Of a stretch of DNA of 64,000 nt, positions 28,784 through 36,611 are shown one piece after another. The DNA lies in contig AP017308.1 in the NCBI GenBank assembly GCA_001548435.1, forward strand, positions 2,675,030 through 2,739,029, written 5' to 3'. The position numbers were made by a program, and so were the translations under genes. Under the pieces are notes generated by a model. It saw only the letters and a program-made list of their open reading frames with translations. It was not told the DNA's origin and made no database searches. The stretch is from Leptolyngbya sp. NIES-3755. GTDB lineage: Bacteria; Cyanobacteriota; Cyanobacteriia; Leptolyngbyales; Leptolyngbyaceae. How positions within the stretch are numbered: position 1 is the first letter of the stretch; each line of letters starts with the position of its first letter.

Positions 28784-28842
28784 CATTCAGGAATTCGGGT
28801 GGCGACTCGATCGCTCTCTCCTGAATGGAGGTTAAACCCGAA
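28784..28842 (+). promoter_or_regulatory. rpsB leader pseudoknot (candidate S2 autoregulatory element)
   Basis: The leader can form two interlocked helices. CATTCAGGA (28784-28792) pairs perfectly with TCCTGAATG (28819-28827). TTCGGGT (28794-28800), inside that loop, pairs perfectly with ACCCGAA (28836-28842) downstream, giving an H-type pseudoknot. The second helix ends 1-2 bases before the AAGGAG ribosome binding site (28844-28849). S2 autoregulation through leader pseudoknots is known in other bacteria; its use here is inference. Confidence 0.6.
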
Positions 28843-28856
28843 CAAGGAGAATACCC

Positions 28857-29636
28857 ATGCCAGTTGTTTCATTGGCTCAATTACTTGAGTCTGGAGTTCA
28901 CTTCGGTCATCAGACCCGGAGATGGAACCCCAAAATGAGTCCCTACATCTACACCGCCCGCAATGGTGTCCATATCATCGACCTCGTGCAAACCGCACAG
29001 TTGATGGATGCCGCTTACAACTATGTGCGGACGGCTTCAGAACAAGGGAAAAAGTTCTTATTCATCGGAACCAAGCGCCAAGCCGCAGGCATTATCGCCC
29101 AAGAAGCAAGCCGCTGTGGTGCGTACTACGTGAACCAGCGTTGGTTGGGTGGAATGCTCACCAACTGGGCAACGATCAAGTCCCGCGTCGAACGGCTCAA
29201 AGATCTCGAACGCCGTGAAGAAACAGGCGCACTCGATCTCTTACCGAAAAAAGAAGCGTCTGTGCTGCGTCGTGAACTGGAACGCCTGCAAAAGTACCTG
29301 GGCGGCATCAAGAACATGCGGAAGCTCCCAGATGTGATCATCATGGTCGATCAACGTCGGGAATACAACGCGATTCAAGAATGTCTCAAGCTCAACATTC
29401 CGATCGTGGCTCTGCTCGATACCAACTGCGACCCCGATACTGTTGATGTGCCGATTCCCGCAAACGATGACGCGATTCGATCGATCAAACTGATCGTTGG
29501 ACGGTTAGCCGATGCGATTTATGAAGGTCGTCACGGTCAACTCGAAGCCGAAGAAGAATTCGACTACGAAGGCGCAGAAGAAGAGTACGAATACGACGAA
29601 ACTGAAGCCCCGGAAGAAGAAGAAAGCGCAGAATAA
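28857..29636 (+). CDS. rpsB: 30S ribosomal protein S2
   Basis: S2 binds late in 30S assembly. The 259-residue protein has the family start [19 protein letters not shown] and the S2 signatures [14 protein letters not shown] and [20 protein letters not shown]. It ends in a long acidic tail ([18 protein letters not shown] type), as in many cyanobacteria. AAGGAG lies 7 bases before the ATG. tsf follows after 64 bp, the usual rpsB-tsf order. Confidence 0.97.
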   Translation: MPVVSLAQLLESGVHFGHQTRRWNPKMSPYIYTARNGVHIIDLVQTAQLMDAAYNYVRTASEQGKKFLFIGTKRQAAGIIAQEASRCGAYYVNQRWLGGMLTNWATIKSRVERLKDLERREETGALDLLPKKEASVLRRELERLQKYLGGIKNMRKLPDVIIMVDQRREYNAIQECLKLNIPIVALLDTNCDPDTVDVPIPANDDAIRSIKLIVGRLADAIYEGRHGQLEAEEEFDYEGAEEEYEYDETEAPEEEESAE

Positions 29637-29700
29637 TAGGACAATATGGAGGAGATTCGTTTCTTCTCCATCCTTTTAACGATATTGGGAACTGAGGCAC

Positions 29701-30363
29701 ATGGCAGACATTTCAGCAAAAGCGGTGAAAGAACTGCGCGAAAAGACTGGCGCAGGGATGATGGATTGTAAGAAAGCGCTGACCGAAAACGGTGGCGATA
29801 TGGAAAAGTCGATCGATTGGCTTCGCAAGAAGGGCATCGCGTCGGCTGGGAAGAAAGAAGGTAAAGTCACGGCTGAAGGTCTGGTTGATAGCTACATTCA
29901 CATCGGCGGTCGGATCGGTGTGTTGGTTGAAGTGAATTGCCAAACCGACTTCGTGGCAAGAAACGAAGCATTCAAAGAACTGGTTCGCAATATTGCTAAA
30001 CAGATTGCCGCTAGCGCGAATGTGGAATACGTCAAAGTGGCTGATATTCCGGCGGATATCGTCGAGCGTGAAAAAGCGATCGAGATGGGCAAAGACGATC
30101 TTGCTGGCAAGCCGGACAATATCAAAGAAAAAATCGTTCAAGGTCGGATTGATAAGCGCCTGAATGAAATGTGCTTGTTGCCGACTCCTTACATCAAAGA
30201 CCCAAATATCACCGTCGAAGAATTGGTGAAACAAAACGTGGCGCAACTGGGCGAAAACATTCAAATTCGTCGCTTTGTGCGGTTTGTCTTGGGTGAAGGC
30301 ATTGAGAAGGAAGAAACCGATTTTGCGGCAGAAGTGGCTGCACAAATGGGCGGCGCAAAGTAG
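29701..30363 (+). CDS. tsf: Elongation factor Ts
   Basis: EF-Ts is the nucleotide exchange factor for EF-Tu. The 220-residue protein has the N-terminal UBA-like module with [20 protein letters not shown] and KGIASAGKK. The core follows with [21 protein letters not shown] and [17 protein letters not shown]. It is of the short cyanobacterial type. A strong hairpin follows the stop. Confidence 0.97.
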   Translation: MADISAKAVKELREKTGAGMMDCKKALTENGGDMEKSIDWLRKKGIASAGKKEGKVTAEGLVDSYIHIGGRIGVLVEVNCQTDFVARNEAFKELVRNIAKQIAASANVEYVKVADIPADIVEREKAIEMGKDDLAGKPDNIKEKIVQGRIDKRLNEMCLLPTPYIKDPNITVEELVKQNVAQLGENIQIRRFVRFVLGEGIEKEETDFAAEVAAQMGGAK

Positions 30364-30380
30364 TAGAGCATTTTGAAATC

Positions 30381-30415
30381 AAACAGGCGGGGGGTTCAAG
30401 GCTCCTCGCCTGTTT
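30381..30415. terminator. Bidirectional terminator between tsf and the exoprotein gene
   Basis: AAACAGGCG (30381-30389) pairs perfectly with CGCCTGTTT (30407-30415). The stem ends in A/T runs on both outer sides and lies between two converging genes, 18 bp after the tsf stop. Confidence 0.75.
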
Positions 30416-30419
30416 CGTT

Positions 30420-33122
30420 TTAGGGCGCGATCGGTGCAGAGTGCAACTCCGAAGAAACCGCACAAGTTACATCCGACTGCGATCGCATGGGTTGAGCCGC
30501 GATCAGTTGCACTTTACCTGTCTCGGAATTGCGCTCCCAAGCGGTTGCTTCGACTAAAGGAGCAAACAGAGGCGCAGTCGCGATCGTGCCCGTGTTCATG
30601 GGATGACGCAGATCGTTCCAAGTGCGATCGCCTCTGACCTGTTCGCTTGGATTCATCGGAACTCCGCCCCGTCCAGTTACAACAAAACGGTTGCCTTGGT
30701 TCGTCTTGCAGCCTTTCGCAATCTGTTGGCTTGCATCGCTTAAATCTACGGGTAATTCGATTAAGCCAGAGTTCGGATCAACGCCGATCGTATTAATCTG
30801 AACAGAACCGCTGACTCCGAATTCAGAACTGGCAGTGATATCACTTTCGGGAGTTAAACGATCGCGATATTTCAAGCCTAGAAGCGCTTCCGTTGTAATC
30901 TCAATCTTGCCACCTTGACCTTGAACAGCATTTGCAGAAATGTCGCTGTTTTCGAGTCCAAGAATAATCGGAGCCGCGATCGTAATGTTTCCGCCCGTTG
31001 CTGTTCCAGTTGCATTCGTGGTGATGGTACTGCCTTGACGTAAAACAATATCATTCGCGCTCAGTGAAATATTGCCCTGAGATCCCGCTCGGCTTTCAGC
31101 GCTCAAGCTCGCTGCATTGCTGAGCCGAATCGAGTCGGCAGTCACAATCAGATTTCCGGCGTTGCCTGCTCCAAGATTGCTGACACTAGCTCGCGCACCC
31201 TCTTGAACGAAAAGTTCTCTCGTCTGAATGCGTAAATCTCCACCTGCTCCAGTTTGACCCTCGACGGTATTCCCAAACAACCCGCTTGCGGCTCCAATGC
31301 TGAAAGCATCGTTAAATCCGGGAAGCTTGCTGCGCTCAGTATAATTTGGATCGCTACCGGAGAGCGTAATGCGATCGCGAACATTAAAGGTGAGGGTTCC
31401 AGCTTTTCCTGACCCAAAACTCGTAGAAAGAATTTGTCCCCCATTCAGGACATCTAGCGTATTCGCATTCACATTAATGTCGCCTGCACTTCCGGGCTTG
31501 ACGGTAATTGTCGTGAGCAATGCTCCATTTGTCACCGAGAGCGCATTAGCGTTGATGTTAATCACTCCACCGTTGCCGATCGCATTCTCGTTCACTGCAC
31601 TCGTCGCAAAGGTAGCGGCACCCGATCTGCCATATCCATCAAAACTCGCTGTATTGGCGGTGATGTTCATCGTGCCACCATTACCTTTTCCAAGCGTTGC
31701 CGTCGAGAGAAAGGCACCGTTTGCAACAAAGAGTGCATCGGCGGTGATATTTAAATCTCCCGCCATTCCAATTGCTCCTGCTGCGGCAACTGCACTGGAT
31801 ACAAAAGTCGAATTGCCATCAGCATCCTGTCCGCTGAAGGTTGCGGTTTTCGCTTGTAGATTAATCGTTCCGGCGTTGCCTCTAGAGAGAGTGCTACTAG
31901 CAATGTAAGCCCCATTCATCACTGAAAGCGATTCAGCCCTAATGGTGATGGTTCCACCATTCCCCGTTGCGCCTCCATTCACGCCAGCCCAGGCTAAGCT
32001 AGGATTACCAAAGCGATCGACTCCATCAAACGCAACCGTTTTCGTCGCTTGAATGTTCATCTGTCCAGCGTTGCCCCGACCTCTTGTACTGGTGACGAGA
32101 AAGCTCCCGTTCGTGACAAAGAGCGAGCCTGTCTGAATGTCAAGATTGCCTGCATTGCCGACAGAGTTCGCGAGGACACGATTGATCATGCCACTGGCAT
32201 CAGTAATGTTAATCGTGTCGGACGCATTAATTTCAATGTTGCCCGATCGAGAATCTGGTGCGCCGACTCCGGAGATTTGCGACATCACGAGACTGCCGCC
32301 TGTGAGGTTGAGATTTGCAGCATGAATGGCGATACGACCGCCCGGAGTTCCGTTAACGTTAGCAAGGGCGGCTTCGCTCAGCGAGATATCTCCGCGTGTG
32401 AGATCGCTAGGAAGCGTGAGGCGGAGATCGGGTGTGATGCTAATGGTTCCGGGTGCTGCGACACTCGCGAGTTCGAGTTGTCCGCTAGTCGATCGTAAGC
32501 GTCCCCCTTCTAAGCGAATTTCTCCACCTGCGAGGACGATGCTTTTTCCGGTCGGGACTTGTAGCCCAACATTGTTAACGGTTGAGCGATTGATGATTTG
32601 TCCAGGGTTGCTGCCAAACTGCAAACCGATCGGGGCGCTCATCGTGAGTAAGGGAGGAGCAGTGGGATTTGCAGCGAACTCACTGCTATCTGCAAAGTGA
32701 ATTTGGTTTGCAGTGGTCGCCACAAACGAGCCACTCAGGTCTAAACGCGCATTTTTGCCAAACAGAACGCCATTTGGATTGAGAAGAAATAGACTAACGG
32801 GAGTACTGTGATTGATTGTCTTAATCAGTCCGTCAATGCTAGAAGCCGTACTTCCTGTTACACGACTAAAAATCGTAGAGACATTGGGAGTATTGACTAA
32901 ATCAAAGCTTGCAGATCCTCCTGTGGGAATCGAAAACTCTCGAAAGCTGTGGAACAAATGACTGCCTGCAAGACTGCCGCCTGTGATCGTGAAGTTACCG
33001 TTATTGGGAGTGACGATCGTGCCGAGTGAGCTATCAGGAACAACAGTTTGGGCTTTAACTTGTTCGATCGTGACAAGCGGACTTAAACAGAGGAATCCCA
33101 GGGCGATCGCTATACGGTTCAT
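30420..33122 (-). CDS. Filamentous haemagglutinin N-terminal domain protein (TpsA-type exoprotein)
   Basis: The 900-residue protein has a signal peptide (residues 1-24) and a TPS secretion domain: NGNFTITGG, then SHLFHSFREFSIPTGGSASF and LFLLNPNGVLFGKNARLDLSG. Many beta-helix repeats of the pattern GNAGTINLQA/NGAFLSTAT follow. Such proteins are secreted through a TpsB outer-membrane partner and act in adhesion or surface structure. No TpsB gene is in the window. The C-terminal 110 residues contain two Cys and no repeat. It lies downstream of kaiC, in the same orientation, 190 bp away. Confidence 0.88.
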   Translation of the reverse strand: MNRIAIALGFLCLSPLVTIEQVKAQTVVPDSSLGTIVTPNNGNFTITGGSLAGSHLFHSFREFSIPTGGSASFDLVNTPNVSTIFSRVTGSTASSIDGLIKTINHSTPVSLFLLNPNGVLFGKNARLDLSGSFVATTANQIHFADSSEFAANPTAPPLLTMSAPIGLQFGSNPGQIINRSTVNNVGLQVPTGKSIVLAGGEIRLEGGRLRSTSGQLELASVAAPGTISITPDLRLTLPSDLTRGDISLSEAALANVNGTPGGRIAIHAANLNLTGGSLVMSQISGVGAPDSRSGNIEINASDTINITDASGMINRVLANSVGNAGNLDIQTGSLFVTNGSFLVTSTRGRGNAGQMNIQATKTVAFDGVDRFGNPSLAWAGVNGGATGNGGTITIRAESLSVMNGAYIASSTLSRGNAGTINLQAKTATFSGQDADGNSTFVSSAVAAAGAIGMAGDLNITADALFVANGAFLSTATLGKGNGGTMNITANTASFDGYGRSGAATFATSAVNENAIGNGGVININANALSVTNGALLTTITVKPGSAGDINVNANTLDVLNGGQILSTSFGSGKAGTLTFNVRDRITLSGSDPNYTERSKLPGFNDAFSIGAASGLFGNTVEGQTGAGGDLRIQTRELFVQEGARASVSNLGAGNAGNLIVTADSIRLSNAASLSAESRAGSQGNISLSANDIVLRQGSTITTNATGTATGGNITIAAPIILGLENSDISANAVQGQGGKIEITTEALLGLKYRDRLTPESDITASSEFGVSGSVQINTIGVDPNSGLIELPVDLSDASQQIAKGCKTNQGNRFVVTGRGGVPMNPSEQVRGDRTWNDLRHPMNTGTIATAPLFAPLVEATAWERNSETGKVQLIAAQPMRSQSDVTCAVSSELHSAPIAP

Positions 33123-33138
33123 AACATCTTTGATGAAA

Positions 33139-33159
33139 GGGCATTACAACAAAATGCCC
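33139..33159 (-). terminator. Hairpin between kaiC and the exoprotein gene
   Basis: GGGCATT and AATGCCC form a 7-bp stem with a 7-base loop, 17 bp before the exoprotein start and 154 bp after the kaiC stop. A short T3C run follows on the minus strand. It may end kaiC transcripts or act in the exoprotein leader. Confidence 0.35.
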
Positions 33160-33312
33160 ATCACTGCTTTACAGAGATCGAGATGACAAACCGCATAAAG
33201 CTTGATCAGTTGAGCCAGAACGCTGACGAAAGCGCGATCGAGCATTGAGAGGGAAGATCGGGGCTTGATCGAAATCATCCGAGGTTTGCGGCTTAACAAA
33301 CCCCTCCGCAGC

Positions 33313-34869
33313 CTATTCCTTATCTTCAGTCCGCAATCCTTTCGTAATCCGGGAAAGATCGCTCTTCTCATCCACTGCAATTCGAGTCGGAGATCCGCTA
33401 ATAATTCGCTCGAAGTTACGGAACGAATCTTTAATCTCAGGACCTTGAGCGCTGATCGTATATTCTCGAATTCCCTTATCGTGCCAAGATCCACGCATCT
33501 TAAATACGTTCAAAGCTCGCGACATTTCACCACGGATTTCGACGTATTGCAGCATGATAATCGTGTCGGTAATCGTTGAAATGTGCGAATCCGTAATCGA
33601 ATGAGAACCCATGAATTGATCAGTCGTATTCGTGAAGAATCCTGTGATTTCTTCTTGTTTTGCGAATCCAGTGACACCGATTACGAATTGACGGAAGGCA
33701 TTGTTACTGACTCCACGCGCCAAAGCTGAAAGAGAATCGATCGCAATTCGAGACGGCTTAAATTCGGCAATTTCCGATTTAATGATCTGCAAATGATCCT
33801 CAAGCCCTGCCGATTCGGGATAGGCACAGATAATCTTTAGCAATCCTTTCTGCTCCAAATCCTCGAAGTCGATTCCCCAAGAGTAAGCATTTCTCGACAA
33901 CTGAGCGCGGGACTCTTCGTAAGCAAATAGAATTGCCCGATCGCCTCTTGTACAAGCTTCTTGCAGGAATTTACTCACTAAGAGCGTTTTCCCGGTTCCA
34001 GTCGCGCCTGTTGCCAGAATGATCGAATCTTTGAAGAATCCGCCGCCGCACATTTCATCGAGCGTAGTCACACCAGAAGACACCCGAACATTCGACGATC
34101 GCTGAGTGAGTCTCATCGCACCCAGCGGGAAGATATTAATGCCATGATTCGTAATCGTGAACGGATACTCGCCTTTCATGTGCGTGGTTCCGCGTAGTTT
34201 CAGAATCTCGATCGTTCTTCTGCGTCGTTCTCCTTCCAGTACATTTCGCACGATCGCAACGTTGTCTGAAACGAATTCTTCTACACCAAATCGCGCTACT
34301 GGACCATATTCATCCACGCGCTCGGTCGTCATAATTGTGGTTGCACCGACTTGTTTCAATCGAGCCACTAAGCGGAAGATTTCACGACGAACTACCGAAG
34401 CTGCATCATACTGTTGAAAAACAGCGGTGACAGAATCGATCGACACTCGTTTCGCTTTGTATTTCCGAATTGCGTATTGAATCCGTTCAATCAGGGCAGA
34501 AAGATCGAAATTTCCGACCACGTCTTGACCCTCTGGATCAGGGGAAGCGTCCAGAATAAAGAGTTTTCCCTCATCAATAAACTTCTGCAAATCCCAGCCG
34601 AAACTGAAAGCATTCTTGATAATATCGGCGGGCGATTCTTCAAAGGTGACAAACACCCCAGCTTCGTCAAACTGAGTAATACCGTTATAGATAAATTGAA
34701 CGGCAATCAGGGTTTTTCCGGTTCCAGAAGTCCCGCTGACTAAAGTTGTCCGACCGATGGGTAAGCCACCGTGACTAATATCGTCAAAGCCCTCAATCAT
34801 CGTGCGGATCTTATGGACACCCGCTAGTTCGGATGGATTACGTTGTTCGGTTGGATTGCTCGAAGTCAT
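33313..34869 (-). CDS. kaiC: Circadian clock protein KaiC
   Basis: KaiC is the ATPase/autokinase core of the cyanobacterial clock. The two RecA-like domains each have a P-loop: GTSGTGKT in CI and GATGTGKT in CII. Each also has the catalytic Glu pair (TFEES and AYEES). The phosphorylation sites fall at Ser431-Thr432 in DSHISTITDT, the same numbering as in Synechococcus. The C-terminal peptide bound by KaiA is present (SRITKGL region). It is 518 residues, full length. kaiB lies 123 bp upstream on the same strand. Confidence 0.98.
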   Translation of the reverse strand: MTSSNPTEQRNPSELAGVHKIRTMIEGFDDISHGGLPIGRTTLVSGTSGTGKTLIAVQFIYNGITQFDEAGVFVTFEESPADIIKNAFSFGWDLQKFIDEGKLFILDASPDPEGQDVVGNFDLSALIERIQYAIRKYKAKRVSIDSVTAVFQQYDAASVVRREIFRLVARLKQVGATTIMTTERVDEYGPVARFGVEEFVSDNVAIVRNVLEGERRRRTIEILKLRGTTHMKGEYPFTITNHGINIFPLGAMRLTQRSSNVRVSSGVTTLDEMCGGGFFKDSIILATGATGTGKTLLVSKFLQEACTRGDRAILFAYEESRAQLSRNAYSWGIDFEDLEQKGLLKIICAYPESAGLEDHLQIIKSEIAEFKPSRIAIDSLSALARGVSNNAFRQFVIGVTGFAKQEEITGFFTNTTDQFMGSHSITDSHISTITDTIIMLQYVEIRGEMSRALNVFKMRGSWHDKGIREYTISAQGPEIKDSFRNFERIISGSPTRIAVDEKSDLSRITKGLRTEDKE

Positions 34870-34992
34870 AGGGTTAGGATGTCAAACAAATGGAGCAAGC
34901 TCCTTATTATGAAAAAGGATTAAAACGAGTTCGTTTCACTTATTTACCACAAAACTGCAAACAAAGCGGTTCATTGGATTTTTCAAACTGTT

Positions 34993-35310
34993 CTATTCTG
35001 ACTCAGATTCTTCTTCGCGCAGTTCTTCGTAGAGCAAATCTAATCCAATCAGCACCTTCTCTCGATCGGACAAATCACCAATAATTTTACGAACAGGAGG
35101 AGGCAAAATTTTAGCCAGGGTCGGAGTTGCAAGAATTTTATCTTCCTCAGCCAGTTGAGGATTTTTTAATACATCGATCACTTTTAGCGCGTATACGCCT
35201 TGAAACTCCTTTTCCAGAATGTTGTTTAGGGTTTTCAGCGCCCGTACCGAGTTGGGCGTGTTGCCTGCCACATAGAGCTTGAGGACGTATGTTTTCTTCA
35301 AAGCACTCAT
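34993..35310 (-). CDS. kaiB: Circadian clock protein KaiB
   Basis: KaiB is the fold-switching partner that binds phosphorylated KaiC and sequesters KaiA. The protein (105 residues from the Met at 35310, beginning [16 protein letters not shown]) has the conserved [16 protein letters not shown] and the fold-switch region [20 protein letters not shown]. Its tail is acidic. The frame also allows a start three codons earlier. The gap to kaiA is 68 bp and to kaiC 123 bp, so all three may be cotranscribed, although kaiBC usually also has its own promoter. Confidence 0.97.
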   Translation of the reverse strand: MSALKKTYVLKLYVAGNTPNSVRALKTLNNILEKEFQGVYALKVIDVLKNPQLAEEDKILATPTLAKILPPPVRKIIGDLSDREKVLIGLDLLYEELREEESESE

Positions 35311-35378
35311 GTATTTCATCGATCGCTATGGTTTCATTAGGGTATCGCTCTAACCGCTGAGATAATCCGAATTCTAAG

Positions 35379-36254
35379 TTAAGATTCGCGTGGAATCGAG
35401 CGGCGGTACATTTCACACAGATGCGCGATCGTGTCAATCAATGTCAGGCGATAGTCAAGCAAAATTTCTTCACTGCGCCCTTCCAATTTTAGCTGTTTGG
35501 CAAATTCGTCCATTAATTCCATGTGGATCTCAACAATTTGTGAAACAGGCACATCGGCAAAAAAAGCAGCGTTGACAAAATTATCAATCCGTTCATTCAA
35601 GTCGTGCTCGTCTTGGAAATAGTTCAAGATGATCACGCGGTATTCAAGCCGTAATTGCTCTAAAAGCTCGGCTTGCTCTTGAGGTGGCAGATTCCTCAAA
35701 AATGCTTTTGGACTGCGATTGTAATAGATTCCTAGATAGCCTAAGCGCTCTTTGAGCTTATCGGTGAGTCGTCTTTGTTGCAGCATGAGAAAATTTTGAG
35801 CCATCAAATCACGGGTAACATCAGGTGGCGTAATCGTATCAGGCAATTGACAGACTGGAGACAGTTTGAGAAATTCTTCGATCGCTCGATCAATCCAGGT
35901 TTCGATCTGATGCAGTTCTTTAAAGGACACCCAGAGTTCAGCCGTGTGATAGAGAAATCTCAAATCAAGCTGTCGTTCTTTTGTATGAAGAATCACGATC
36001 GGAAGCAAAATTGCTTCATTTCTTAGATGATTCAGCGAGGTTTCTAACTCTTTCCCATCCTGCAAAATCAAACAGTCGAGTTGCTGTTTTTGATGTTCAG
36101 CGAGTTGGAAAAAATCGGTTTCAGACTGCGCGATCGATAACGTGTAGCGATCGTCATTCACGAGCATTTCCTCGATCGAGCGAACCAGATCGGGAGATTG
36201 AACATACACCCCGATTGAAAGCTGGGGACGAGCGATCGGAGAAACTGCTGTCAA
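35379..36254 (-). CDS. kaiA: Circadian clock protein KaiA
   Basis: KaiA stimulates KaiC phosphorylation. This is the long form (291 residues). An N-terminal pseudo-receiver domain (about 10-135; LSIGVYVQSPDLVRSIEEML) lacks a phosphoacceptor site. The C-terminal four-helix KaiC-binding domain has LKERLGYLGIYYNRSPKAFL, DLNERIDNFVNAAFFADVPV and EIHMELMDEFAKQLKLEGRS. It is the first gene of the kai cluster and is divergent from a hybrid histidine kinase across 357 bp. Confidence 0.97.
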   Translation of the reverse strand: MTAVSPIARPQLSIGVYVQSPDLVRSIEEMLVNDDRYTLSIAQSETDFFQLAEHQKQQLDCLILQDGKELETSLNHLRNEAILLPIVILHTKERQLDLRFLYHTAELWVSFKELHQIETWIDRAIEEFLKLSPVCQLPDTITPPDVTRDLMAQNFLMLQQRRLTDKLKERLGYLGIYYNRSPKAFLRNLPPQEQAELLEQLRLEYRVIILNYFQDEHDLNERIDNFVNAAFFADVPVSQIVEIHMELMDEFAKQLKLEGRSEEILLDYRLTLIDTIAHLCEMYRRSIPRES

Positions 36255-36611
36255 GGCAAAAACCTGAGTAATGAAGAGCTAAATCGTATTCTAAAGAGTC
36301 TGAGATAGAGATGTGTGGAAAATGCCGTAACAGAAAAACAGAGTCTCGATCGTTAATTTTAAATGGTTTATCGCACCGTTAACTATGATTACATAAACTT
36401 CTTCCCTCTTTGCACAAATGATTTGATGTGCGATGATTTAGGCGCACTAGATATAAAAACGCTGCATAAGAGTGGCTACACTCGTCTCTATTAATTTCCA
36501 TTTCAGTCTTGACTTTGTAACTCAGATGACCGTGATTAACCGTTGGCAACCCATTAAGATCAAGAGCAACGGTTGATGTGCGATTTTTTTGCCGATCGTT
36601 AGGATAAAGCG
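36255..36611. other. Divergent promoter region between kaiA and the hybrid kinase
   Basis: This 357-bp region holds no gene. It contains a 12-bp direct repeat, TTGATGTGCGAT, at 36423-36434 and 36573-36584 (exactly 150 bp apart). It also contains the inverted repeat listed separately. The promoters of the kai cluster and of the kinase should lie here. Confidence 0.6.
36538..36574. promoter_or_regulatory. 8-bp inverted repeat upstream of the hybrid kinase
   Basis: AACCGTTG (36538-36545) and CAACGGTT (36567-36574) are perfect inverted copies with a 21-base spacer, 37 bp before the kinase start. A T7 run follows 11 bases later, so it could be an attenuator as well as an operator. Confidence 0.35.
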
